Shown here piece after piece: positions 51,360 through 59,658 of a DNA stretch of 64,000 bases. The position numbers and the translations under genes were made by a program. Position 1 is the stretch's first letter. Each line of letters opens with the position of its first letter. Location of the stretch: positions 19,950 to 83,949 of the forward strand of contig CAKRZX010000008.1 in assembly GCA_934434555.1 (NCBI GenBank), read 5' to 3'. Under the pieces are notes generated by a model, which saw only the letters and a list, made by a program, of their open reading frames with translations, was not told the origin of the DNA and did no database searches. This stretch comes from an uncultured Clostridia bacterium (GTDB taxonomy: Bacteria > Bacillota > Clostridia > Christensenellales > QALW01).

Positions 51360-53252
51360 ATGTCATTTTTTAAGAAAACAGTTTCTGTTATAGCGGCGGT
51401 TTCGGCGGTGGCAATGTGCTTTGGAGGCTGTAAGGACAACAATAACACGCCCACGGGAGAAGTAACTCCCACACCTTATAACGACCTGAATATTACTCCC
51501 GAACCCACCGTTACAATCGAGCCCGACCAGGCTGACATAATGGCTGAAAAATGGGTAGCGGTTGAAATTGAACTTAAAAGTTCGAAAGAGTATTCTACAA
51601 CGGAAAGAGATACTTATGCCTTGCCTGTTAACGGCGTGTTCAAAAACAGAACAACGGGCACGGAACTTAAAATCCCCGCGTTCTTTGACGGCGACAATAT
51701 CTGGCGTATCCGCTTTGCGGGAACGGAAACGGGAATCTGGGATTATACCGTTGAGTGCGACAGCGACGAAAGTCTTGCGGCATATAAAGGCAGTGTGGGC
51801 GTAAGTTCATATTCCGGCGATTTGGACATTTACAAACACGGCTTTGTTACCGCAAGATACGGCAAAAAGTATTTCACCTACGATGACGGCACTCCGTTCT
51901 TCTATCTGGGCGATACCCACTGGACGATGTTCAAGGAAGAATTTGATTCCGCCGGCGACCGCGCGGGAAACACGGGTGTAGCATCTCACTTTAAGTATAT
52001 AGTGGATAAGCGCGTTGAACAGGGCTATACGGTTTATCAGAGTGAACCCATAGACGCACCTTTTGATTTGTCGGCGGGCAAAATCAGCCGCCGCACGCTG
52101 AACGGATTTGCGGAAGCGGATAAATATTTTCAGTACTTGGCCGAAAAAGGCCTTGTTCACGCAAACGCACAGTTCTTCTTTACTTCACAGATGAGTGATA
52201 AACTTGCTTCCGATACGGAGTATCTTGAAATTATCTCCCGCTATTGGGTTGCACGCTGGGGCGCTTATCCTGTAATGTGGACGCTTGCCCAGGAGTGCGA
52301 CAATGATTTCTACTATGAAAACGGCACAAACTCGTTCAAATGGAAGTGGGATGATAACCCGTGGGTAAAAGTTGCAGAATATATTCATAAATATGATGCA
52401 TATTCTCACCCGCTTACGGGACATCAGGAAGGTTCAAGCAATGTTTCCGTTACGGGAGCAGGCGCGGACATTTTGAAGAAATATTCAAAAGGCGAAGTAA
52501 GCAATAAGGGTATTTCGGCATTTGCGTCCGAAGAGGTTACCGCGCGCACGGGCCACAACTGGTACGGGGCGCAGTGGAAACAGAACATTACCGTTCTGCC
52601 GGACTTCTATTCCGCAAAGGACTATTGGGCATCAAATAAAATTGCCGTAAACTACGAGGACAGATATGCGTTCCTGTGGACAAAAGATTACGGCGCACGT
52701 GTCCGCGGCTGGATTTCGTATCTTAACGGATTCTTCGGTTATGCTTACGGCTGTGCCGACCAGTGGTATTATAAGAGCAATTTTGAAATGAACGCCGATT
52801 CGCCCAAACGTGACGGACTTGAAACGATAACCAAGGAAGAAAAGCAGATGCAGTGGTCGGAGAGCATCGAACTTCCCTCGGGCTATCAGGCGGCATATAT
52901 GAAGAAGTTCTTCCGGACTTTTGACTGGTGGAATCTTGTACCCGACTTTAACGAAAATGCTCATTTTGAGCCGAGCGATGCGCTGAATACACTTTATTCC
53001 GTTGCAAGTATCGGAAGTGACGTTACGGTTCTGCTTCTTTATAAAAACGGAAGCAAGGACGGCGGAAGTGTTATCGGGCTTGATAAGAATACAAAATACA
53101 CCGTTAAGTGGTTCAACCCCCGCACCGGAGAATTCGAGGGCGAGGAAAAGACCGAAAAGCCCGCGGATTTGGGTAACGGCAAGTATGGCTTCAAAGTGGA
53201 AAAAGCCGACGACCTTGATTGGGTTGTACTTGTTACGAAAGCAGGAAGATAG
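51360..53252 (+). CDS. Secreted lipoprotein DUF5060/DUF4038 glycoside hydrolase
   Basis: The 630-residue protein has a lipoprotein signal (Cys24 in MCFGGC), a Thr/Pro linker (about 30-58), a DUF5060 beta domain (62-150) and a DUF4038 apiosidase-like barrel (about 158-560), then a small C-terminal beta domain. Barrel marks are FFYLGDTHW, YQSEP and TLAQECDND, with Glu312 a candidate catalytic acid. Over most of its length it is very close to the cytoplasmic paralogue at 54058 (for example YGKKYFTYDDGTPFFYLGDT is shared). It would cut glycan at the cell surface. It starts 14 nt after the previous gene. The substrate is unknown. Confidence 0.85.
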   Translation: MSFFKKTVSVIAAVSAVAMCFGGCKDNNNTPTGEVTPTPYNDLNITPEPTVTIEPDQADIMAEKWVAVEIELKSSKEYSTTERDTYALPVNGVFKNRTTGTELKIPAFFDGDNIWRIRFAGTETGIWDYTVECDSDESLAAYKGSVGVSSYSGDLDIYKHGFVTARYGKKYFTYDDGTPFFYLGDTHWTMFKEEFDSAGDRAGNTGVASHFKYIVDKRVEQGYTVYQSEPIDAPFDLSAGKISRRTLNGFAEADKYFQYLAEKGLVHANAQFFFTSQMSDKLASDTEYLEIISRYWVARWGAYPVMWTLAQECDNDFYYENGTNSFKWKWDDNPWVKVAEYIHKYDAYSHPLTGHQEGSSNVSVTGAGADILKKYSKGEVSNKGISAFASEEVTARTGHNWYGAQWKQNITVLPDFYSAKDYWASNKIAVNYEDRYAFLWTKDYGARVRGWISYLNGFFGYAYGCADQWYYKSNFEMNADSPKRDGLETITKEEKQMQWSESIELPSGYQAAYMKKFFRTFDWWNLVPDFNENAHFEPSDALNTLYSVASIGSDVTVLLLYKNGSKDGGSVIGLDKNTKYTVKWFNPRTGEFEGEEKTEKPADLGNGKYGFKVEKADDLDWVVLVTKAGR

Positions 53253-53269
53253 TATAGGAAAGGCAATAT

Positions 53270-54061
53270 ATGGAAAAGGACAATGAGCCGATAATACTCG
53301 GCGCGCAACTGTATTCGGTACGGAATCTGTTTTCTTCCGATGAAGAAACGGAACATACTCTCAAAGCATTAAAAGAAATGGGGTATGAATCGGTACAGGT
53401 AAGCGGATTTCAGTTTGACGCTGAAAAAATAAGCGATTACACAAAAAAACTCGGGCTGAGTGTGGGTCTTACTCACACTCCCATACCCGAAATAATCAAA
53501 AACACCGATGAAGTAATTAAAAAACACAAAATTCTTAACGCTCCGATGGTAGGCGTGGGCGCGCCGGTAGGTTATATGGAAGACGGCATAATCGATATTG
53601 AGCGCTTTATGGCTGAAATACAGGACGCGGTAAAGAAAATACAGGACGCGGGGCTTCTGTTCGGATATCACAATCATTATTTTGAATTCAAAGATTTAGG
53701 CGGATTCAATGCAATGGATGTGTTCATAGACCAAACCGACTGGAATTTTATTCTTGATACGGGCTGGGCATACGTGACCGATGTTGACTGTCCCGCACTT
53801 ATTAAAAGGCTTCATTCGCGTATGCCGTATATTCACCTTAAAGACTTCAAAAAAATCGTGGGTGATGACGGTAAAACGTATAGTACTATATGCTCTGTGG
53901 GGGAAGGCTTTGTTGATTTTGAATTAATGCTTGCTCCCATGAAAGAATCGGGCACTTTGGCAGTATATGTTGAACAGGACAACGCCGCCGATAAACCCGA
54001 ACCGCTGGGCGAAATGAAGAAAAGTTACGAATACATAAAAGAAAAGAGGTGGTTTAAGTGA
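53270..54061 (+). CDS. Sugar phosphate isomerase/epimerase (TIM barrel)
   Basis: The 263-residue xylose-isomerase-like protein has metal ligands in GYHNHYFEF, ILDTGWAYV, IHLKDFKK and YVEQDN. It is only distantly like the isomerase at 36266. Placed between two glycosidase genes, it presumably converts the sugar released by them. GGAAAGG precedes the ATG. Its end overlaps the next gene by four bases (GTGA). Confidence 0.85.
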   Translation: MEKDNEPIILGAQLYSVRNLFSSDEETEHTLKALKEMGYESVQVSGFQFDAEKISDYTKKLGLSVGLTHTPIPEIIKNTDEVIKKHKILNAPMVGVGAPVGYMEDGIIDIERFMAEIQDAVKKIQDAGLLFGYHNHYFEFKDLGGFNAMDVFIDQTDWNFILDTGWAYVTDVDCPALIKRLHSRMPYIHLKDFKKIVGDDGKTYSTICSVGEGFVDFELMLAPMKESGTLAVYVEQDNAADKPEPLGEMKKSYEYIKEKRWFK

Positions 54062-55734
54062 TAAACGAAAACAATCTTACACGGGCGGAACACACAACCG
54101 AAAAGTGGGTTGCAAAAGAATTTACTTTTGTAAGCACGAAGGAGTATTCGCCCGCAAGCGACGCATTTTACGTTGTTGCAGATGCGGTTTTTACCCACAG
54201 AATGAGCGGTAAAGTTATGCGCATTCCCATGTTCTGGTACGAAAAAAACGTGTTCAAAGCACGCTTTGCGCCTACCGAAACGGGACTGTGGGACGTTAAA
54301 ACCGAATGCGAAACAGACGAATCCCTTAACGGGATAACGACGACGCTTTATGCCGATTACTATATGGGGCCATATGATGTGTACAGACAAGGCTTTGTTA
54401 CCGCAAAGTACGGCAAAAAGTACTTTACCTACGATGACGGCACTCCGTTCTTCTATTTGGGCGATACCCACTGGGGAATGTTTAAGGAGGAAATGGATTG
54501 CGCGGGTCCCGATGCGGGCGGACTTAATGTGGATTCACACTTCCGCCACGTTGTAGACAGGCGCGTCCGTCAGGGCTTTAACGTTTACCAAAGCGAACCC
54601 ATACAAATGCCCGACATAAAACTGAAAAATCCCGTTACCGGGGACACTATGGAGGGCTTAAAAAAAGCGGACAGATACTTTGCCTACATTGCGGAAAAAG
54701 GACTCACTCACACAAACGCACAGTTCTTTTTTACAAGCGATATGAATGACGAAATGGCACAGAATCTTCCCTACCTTAAAGCACTTTCCCGCCATTGGGT
54801 TGCCCGCTGGGGTGCATATCCCGTAATGTGGACGCTTGCCCAGGAATGCGACAACGACTTTTATGCCGAGGACAAAAAAGTCAACAGTTTTAAGTGGGGC
54901 GACGGACACAATCCGTGGATTGACGTTGCTGAATTTATGCACGGATTTGACGCTTACTCGCACCCGCTTTCAGGGCATCAGGAGGGAGCAACAAACACAA
55001 CCGTCACAGGCCGCGGTATAACCGTAAAAGCCGCAAGCCGCAACGGTGAATCCGTATTCCGTTCAAAAGAAGTAACGGAGAAAACGGGACATAACTGGTG
55101 GGCTTCGCAGTGGAAACCGTCGCTTAATCAATTGCCGTTCTTTGAATCGGCCAAAGATTACTGGGAAAGCGAGAAAGTCGGCGTTAACTATGAAGGCAGA
55201 TATGTGAATCTGTGGACGAACGACTTTGGCGGCAGGTCACAGGGCTGGATATCCTATCTTTGCGGTTTCTTCGGTTACGGCTACGGAATAATCGACCATT
55301 GGCTGTATAAGAGTACGTACGATATGGATAATGAAACAGCCTATCGCGACGGTGTAAGCGTTGTTTCGGTTGAGGACAAAAAAGCCCGTTGGCCGCAGGC
55401 ATTGGAGTTCCCGTCTGCGTATCATATGGGATATATGCGCAGGTTCTTTGAATCGTTCGACTGGTACAATCTTGTGCCGGAGTTTGATTATCAAACGCAT
55501 TTTGTTCCCGATGAAAACTGCATTTATGCCTGCGCGTCAAGCAATGACGCCGTTGTGGTATATCTCTACGGTGAGAATACTCTCGGCGGAACTTTGAAAG
55601 ATATTGACCTTGAAGAATACAAAACAGTGTGGTTTAACCCGCGGACAGCGGAGACCGTAGCCGCTTTTGATGACGGCAACGGGCATTTTGCAAAGCCCGA
55701 TGAAAAAGATTGGGTTCTCTTTGCAAAAAAATAA
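54058..55734 (+). CDS. Cytoplasmic DUF5060/DUF4038 glycoside hydrolase
   Basis: The 558-residue protein is a paralogue of the lipoprotein hydrolase at 51360 without signal peptide, lipobox or linker. It has a DUF5060 domain (about 12-105) and a DUF4038 barrel (about 110-490) with FFYLGDTHWG, NVYQSEP, TLAQECDND (Glu263) and SGHQEGATN, then a C-terminal beta domain ending DEKDWVLFAKK. The GTG start overlaps the isomerase stop and has AGAGGTGG upstream. An inside copy next to an outside copy implies that partly degraded oligosaccharide is imported and finished in the cytoplasm. No transporter is in this operon. Confidence 0.85.
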   Translation: MINENNLTRAEHTTEKWVAKEFTFVSTKEYSPASDAFYVVADAVFTHRMSGKVMRIPMFWYEKNVFKARFAPTETGLWDVKTECETDESLNGITTTLYADYYMGPYDVYRQGFVTAKYGKKYFTYDDGTPFFYLGDTHWGMFKEEMDCAGPDAGGLNVDSHFRHVVDRRVRQGFNVYQSEPIQMPDIKLKNPVTGDTMEGLKKADRYFAYIAEKGLTHTNAQFFFTSDMNDEMAQNLPYLKALSRHWVARWGAYPVMWTLAQECDNDFYAEDKKVNSFKWGDGHNPWIDVAEFMHGFDAYSHPLSGHQEGATNTTVTGRGITVKAASRNGESVFRSKEVTEKTGHNWWASQWKPSLNQLPFFESAKDYWESEKVGVNYEGRYVNLWTNDFGGRSQGWISYLCGFFGYGYGIIDHWLYKSTYDMDNETAYRDGVSVVSVEDKKARWPQALEFPSAYHMGYMRRFFESFDWYNLVPEFDYQTHFVPDENCIYACASSNDAVVVYLYGENTLGGTLKDIDLEEYKTVWFNPRTAETVAAFDDGNGHFAKPDEKDWVLFAKK

Positions 55735-55752
55735 AATCAAGGAGGATTGAAA

Positions 55753-57594
55753 ATGAAGAAAACAGTAAAGAAAGTGCTTGCGGTCGTTCTGGCGGCAGCA
55801 CTTATCACAGGCTGCATTGCGATTACCGCATTTGCTGTCGCAACCGAACCCGAGTGGACGTGTACGGGAGCCTTTACTAAAACAAGTCAGGAGGCGGGAA
55901 CGTATACATTTATGCCGACCGGGACGGGAAACAAGTATTATGCATCGGGAGATGGACTCGGACTTGATGTTACATCGGTATTGAGAGATGTATTAAAAGA
56001 TAACGAAAAGGTTACGCTTAAAGTTTCTTTTGATTACACAATCACTCCGGCAGAAGGTAAAACAGCAAGTGTTGCTGACTTCATGCTTTGTGCAAAACCG
56101 GGAAATGCAGAATATGAAGGAACATATTTTGAAAAGGCGAGTGGCGTCTATCGCGCGAAAGTACGCGGTCCGCTTACTGCTGACGGCTCAAAGCATTCGT
56201 ACACAAACGAAATAACCGTTACAAAAGCAGATATAGAGCCGTTTGACAAACTTGAACTTACCTTTTGGAGAATAGATTGCAGTACGGTTGAAAGCCTTTC
56301 ATTCTCCAATACATCAGTTGCTGTTCTTAACGAAAACACTCTTGTTTGGGAAAAAGGGCATGCGCCTGCACATCCCACGTTTTATAACGATGAAAACGGC
56401 GATGTTGTTTTCAGGCAAACAGCACCCACAGCCGGATATCGAACATTACAGTGCAACCTTGTTTCAAAACTTAAAGAATTAAGGGGCGGACTTAATGAGG
56501 CTGCGGTAAAAATCACTTTTTCATTCCGGGCTGACTTAATTGACACAAATGTTAAAGTAACCGGTCATGTAACCGCAAGAACTGTGGGAAGCTATTCGGG
56601 GAATATCCTCAACGGTACAAATAATGCCATGCTTAAAGACGAGTATCAGAAAAAGAATTGTCCTATAACAGGTGAGTGGCAGACGGTGTCAATCACCATT
56701 CCCGTAACCGAGAAAGAAACGTCACTTAATTCTTTCGGACTTTGTTTCAGCGGAATTACAAATATAGGCAATATTTCAGCCATTGAGTATAAAAACGCAA
56801 AGGTTGAAACGACAAGTATGCTGAAATCACAGCAGGTGTCGGTAGGTGAAGACCTGACGCTTAACTGTACCGCTATTGTTAACGGCGATACAAACGCATT
56901 CAGCGCTCGTTTTACCCGCAACGGCAAAACCGTAACCGATAACGGAACGGCAGAAGGAAACAAAATGACGTTTACTTATGCCGGTATTACACCTCAGTGT
57001 ATGACAGATACCGTTATCGTTGAACTTTTGCAGGGTGAAGATGTTGTTGAAAGCAAAACTTTCTCGGTAAAGAGTTACTGTGAAAAGGTTTATCAATTAA
57101 ATCCTGACGCCAGAACTCTTGTGGCAGCACTGCTTTCTTACGGTGCGGCGGCACAGAAGTATGCGGGCTACAAAACAGATAATCCTGCAAACGTTTCAAA
57201 GGTTGTTTCGTTTGACGGACTTCAACCTGTTAAACCCGAGGACGGAATAAGAAATGTTGATGAAATCGGCGCGGATGACAATAATAGAGTAATGGCGGCA
57301 ACGGTTTACTTTGACAGTGTTATAAAAATTCGCTTTAAGGTTTCAGCAGAAGAAAAGGTGCTTGTTGACGGAAAAATAGTAGCGCCAGAAAACGGATATG
57401 TGTATACTTCCGGGATCAAAGCAACGGGATTTGCAGATGAACATACAGTTGAAGTTGTCAAAGGCACAAATACCGTAAGCAAAGTAACTTATAATGTAAA
57501 TGCCTACATTGCGCAAAAATGGGATTCGGAGAATATGAAGAATCTCGTTCAGGCACTTGCCTGCTTCGGAGCCGCGGCAAAGGCATATAAGTAA
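55753..57594 (+). CDS. Secreted protein with two shared beta modules, an Ig-like segment and YGAAAQ-type C-terminal region
   Basis: The 613-residue protein has a signal peptide (1-28), module 1 (about 33-192), module 2 (about 195-353, with FGLCFSG), an Ig-like stretch (about 360-440) and a C-terminal region with two alike helices, LVAALLSYGAAAQKYAGY (456-473) and LVQALACFGAAAKAYK (598-613), flanking a beta domain. The YGAAAQ helix recurs in surface proteins of Clostridia as I know them, without defined function. There is no anchor, so it is released or held by a partner. ATG 55753 is 7 nt after AAGGAGG; TTG 55747 is too close to the site. Confidence 0.75.
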   Translation: MKKTVKKVLAVVLAAALITGCIAITAFAVATEPEWTCTGAFTKTSQEAGTYTFMPTGTGNKYYASGDGLGLDVTSVLRDVLKDNEKVTLKVSFDYTITPAEGKTASVADFMLCAKPGNAEYEGTYFEKASGVYRAKVRGPLTADGSKHSYTNEITVTKADIEPFDKLELTFWRIDCSTVESLSFSNTSVAVLNENTLVWEKGHAPAHPTFYNDENGDVVFRQTAPTAGYRTLQCNLVSKLKELRGGLNEAAVKITFSFRADLIDTNVKVTGHVTARTVGSYSGNILNGTNNAMLKDEYQKKNCPITGEWQTVSITIPVTEKETSLNSFGLCFSGITNIGNISAIEYKNAKVETTSMLKSQQVSVGEDLTLNCTAIVNGDTNAFSARFTRNGKTVTDNGTAEGNKMTFTYAGITPQCMTDTVIVELLQGEDVVESKTFSVKSYCEKVYQLNPDARTLVAALLSYGAAAQKYAGYKTDNPANVSKVVSFDGLQPVKPEDGIRNVDEIGADDNNRVMAATVYFDSVIKIRFKVSAEEKVLVDGKIVAPENGYVYTSGIKATGFADEHTVEVVKGTNTVSKVTYNVNAYIAQKWDSENMKNLVQALACFGAAAKAYK

Positions 57595-57605
57595 AGGAGA
57601 AGACT

Positions 57606-57719
57606 ATGAAAAAGACTTATTCCGAACCGGATATAAAAATAGTTAATTTTACTTTTCAGGAAATTCTCACCGCAAGCGGATCTGATGACCCGATTACCGG
57701 TGAAGAAGATAATTATTAA
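57606..57719 (+). CDS. 37-residue peptide of unknown function
   Basis: ATG 57606 is preceded by AAAGGAG at 7 nt, and TAA is at 57717-57719. The peptide begins MKKTYSEPDIKIVNF, has ILTASGSDD in the middle and ends ITGEEDNY. There is no signal peptide or transmembrane helix and no cysteine; the C-terminal half is acidic. The pattern MKK.Y..P.I....F...ILTASG looks like small peptides I associate with gut anaerobes, whose role is not known. It lies 11 nt after one surface-protein gene and 13 nt before the next, with good ribosome sites on both sides, so it is very likely translated. A leader, chaperone-like or ribosomally made signal peptide are options. Confidence 0.65.
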   Translation: MKKTYSEPDIKIVNFTFQEILTASGSDDPITGEEDNY

Positions 57720-57732
57720 GGAGGACAATTAA

Positions 57733-59469
57733 ATGAAGAAGACAGTTAATAAGGTGCTTGCGGCGATATGCGCTGCGGCACTCGTCATCGGCTGCGTTGC
57801 CGTTACCGCATTTGCAGCCGCACCCGAATGGACCTGCACCGCCGATTTTACCAAAAAAGGCACGGCTTTTACTCCCGCAAAAACGGGCACAAAGTATGCG
57901 CCCATTACGCTTGATGTTACCGACAGCCTCAAAAATATGCTGGGTACAAAGGACAGCGTAAAAGCAGGAATCAGATTTGATTACAAAGTTACTCTTAAAG
58001 AAGGCGTAACAAGCGTAAATACCCCAAACACGATCTTAAAGGGGACGCTTGCTTCCGGCGCAACTTATACGGGTGAGCATTTTGCTTTGCAGGGCGGCAC
58101 GGCTTATTGGCCTAAGAGCAGAGATAACAAAGATGCATATCCCAAACTGGTGATTGACGGCAAAGCACACACTTACAGCAACGAAATCACCCTTACAAAA
58201 GCGGATATTGAGAATTTTTCAAAAATTGAGCTTGTTCTTTGGAAAATAGAGAATATCGAAAATTTCGCTGCGATTGAATTCTCCAATACCCAGGTTTTTG
58301 AGATTGTTGAGATTCCCGAAAACACTCTTGTTTGGGTTAAGGGCGGAGCGTCCGCTGACCCGGTTGTATCTCTTGAAGACGGCAAAGCAGTATTTACCCA
58401 AAACGGCGTAACAGCCGGATACACAAGCATTTACTGCGATGTGCTTTCTGCCGTAAAAGCAGCGGCAGGCGACAAAAAAGGCGATATTACGTTGGCATTT
58501 GACTATAAAGCGGCACTTAAAGACGGCAACACTGCTACCGGCGCAAAGGTTACAATCCGTCCTGCGCTTAACAAAGATGCATATAAGGGCGAAATTTTCA
58601 AGGCTGACGGTTCGCAGATTAAAGACGATTATCAGCAAAAAGTAAATCTGACAGCCGATTGGCAGCATTATGAGTTTAAGTTCACACTTAATTCGGGCGA
58701 TATAAGCGATGCGGTAACAAAGTGGAATCTTTGCTTTACGGGTCTTGAATTTGCAAAGATAGATACCATCTCGGTTAAGAATGCTTCCGTAACCTTTACA
58801 GAGGAACAGGTTATTGACAAAGCACCTGCAAGTGTTGATATTGACTGGACAAAGGGTCTTGCCGGCGGCGGCTCGGAAAACACCGAGGACGGAGTGAAAT
58901 TCTTCCGTGCAACCGGAATAGATGCATCATATATGTCGCCCACAGCCGAGATTCTCAGTGCAATTAAAACCGTTATGGGCGATAAGAAACAGGGCACCGT
59001 AAATTTCAGTTTCAAGGTTCGTGTAAACGGCGGCGACACCAATGCAAAAGTTGTTCTTCGTGCCGGTAAACTGGGTGCGGATATAAAGGGTGCAACAAAG
59101 GATACGTTCAAAGATTTCTACAAGGGAAAAATCTTCTCAAAGAATGACGGATCAAATGTTATCGGCAATTATGACGGTAATAATGTAGCCCTGTATGACG
59201 GTGAGTGGGAAGATATAAACTTCTCCGTTGAAATCAACGAAAACGAAACAGACGCAAGCCTGTGGGAGAAATGGAATCTTTGCTTCTCTTCAATGGCGGG
59301 ATTTAATGATGTTGAATCTATCGACGTTACTCCCGTTACCGTAAAGTTGGAGGGCAATTCGAACAGTACGGGAACCGGCGATATCGCTCTTACGTCCTGT
59401 GCGGCGGCACTTGTACTTTCAACGGTTGCAGTTATCGTAATTGCAAAAAAACGCAGGATGATATTTTAA
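57733..59469 (+). CDS. Membrane-anchored surface protein with three copies of the shared beta module
   Basis: The 578-residue protein has a signal peptide (1-28) closely similar to that of the 55753 protein, three modules (about 31-190, 197-356 and 368-540), a short spacer NSNSTGTGD and a C-terminal helix (551-571) with AKKRRMIF as stop-transfer. Module 2 has TKWNLCFTG (329-337); module 3 has ATGIDASYMSP (393-403) and EKWNLCFSS (512-520), close to the single module of the 50464 protein. The N-terminal modules resemble those of the 55753 protein. A glycan-binding role is inferred from context. Strong AAGGAGG site before the ATG; last gene of the operon. Confidence 0.75.
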   Translation: MKKTVNKVLAAICAAALVIGCVAVTAFAAAPEWTCTADFTKKGTAFTPAKTGTKYAPITLDVTDSLKNMLGTKDSVKAGIRFDYKVTLKEGVTSVNTPNTILKGTLASGATYTGEHFALQGGTAYWPKSRDNKDAYPKLVIDGKAHTYSNEITLTKADIENFSKIELVLWKIENIENFAAIEFSNTQVFEIVEIPENTLVWVKGGASADPVVSLEDGKAVFTQNGVTAGYTSIYCDVLSAVKAAAGDKKGDITLAFDYKAALKDGNTATGAKVTIRPALNKDAYKGEIFKADGSQIKDDYQQKVNLTADWQHYEFKFTLNSGDISDAVTKWNLCFTGLEFAKIDTISVKNASVTFTEEQVIDKAPASVDIDWTKGLAGGGSENTEDGVKFFRATGIDASYMSPTAEILSAIKTVMGDKKQGTVNFSFKVRVNGGDTNAKVVLRAGKLGADIKGATKDTFKDFYKGKIFSKNDGSNVIGNYDGNNVALYDGEWEDINFSVEINENETDASLWEKWNLCFSSMAGFNDVESIDVTPVTVKLEGNSNSTGTGDIALTSCAAALVLSTVAVIVIAKKRRMIF

Positions 59470-59476
59470 CTTTTTC

Positions 59477-59501
59477 GCCCGGCGGCAAAACGCCGTCGGG
59501 C
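59477..59501 (+). terminator. GC-rich hairpin after the surface operon
   Basis: Stem gcccggcggc / gccgtcgggc (one G-U) with loop aaaac directly after the stop. There is no T tract, since the next inverted repeat begins at once. Confidence 0.55.
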
Positions 59502-59600
59502 AGCCTGTATATGCGCACGGCATTACATTTTCTTCATACATTTCCTTTCTTTTTTCTTTCTTCTGTGTGTAATACCGTGCGCATATACAGGCTGATTTTT
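59501..59600. repeat. Long inverted repeat: 26-nt arms, 42-nt pyrimidine-rich loop
   Basis: Arms 59501-59526 and 59569-59594 are complementary at 25 of 26 positions (cagcctgtatatgcgcacgg and ccgtgcgcatatacaggctg). The single C-A mismatch in the plus transcript is a G-U pair in the minus transcript. The loop is almost all pyrimidine on the plus strand. The right arm is followed by ATTTTTCTT, so it may act as a second terminator. No coding sense is evident. Confidence 0.8.
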
Positions 59601-59601
59601 C

Positions 59602-59631
59602 TTGTTATTTCCCAAAGTTTTGTGGTATAAT
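59602..59631 (+). promoter_or_regulatory. Promoter of the AraC gene at 59659
   Basis: TTGTTA (59602-59607), an 18-nt spacer and TATAAT (59626-59631), starting 8 nt after the long inverted repeat. Confidence 0.6.
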
Positions 59632-59658
59632 ATAACCGAATGAATCAAGGAGCGCGGT

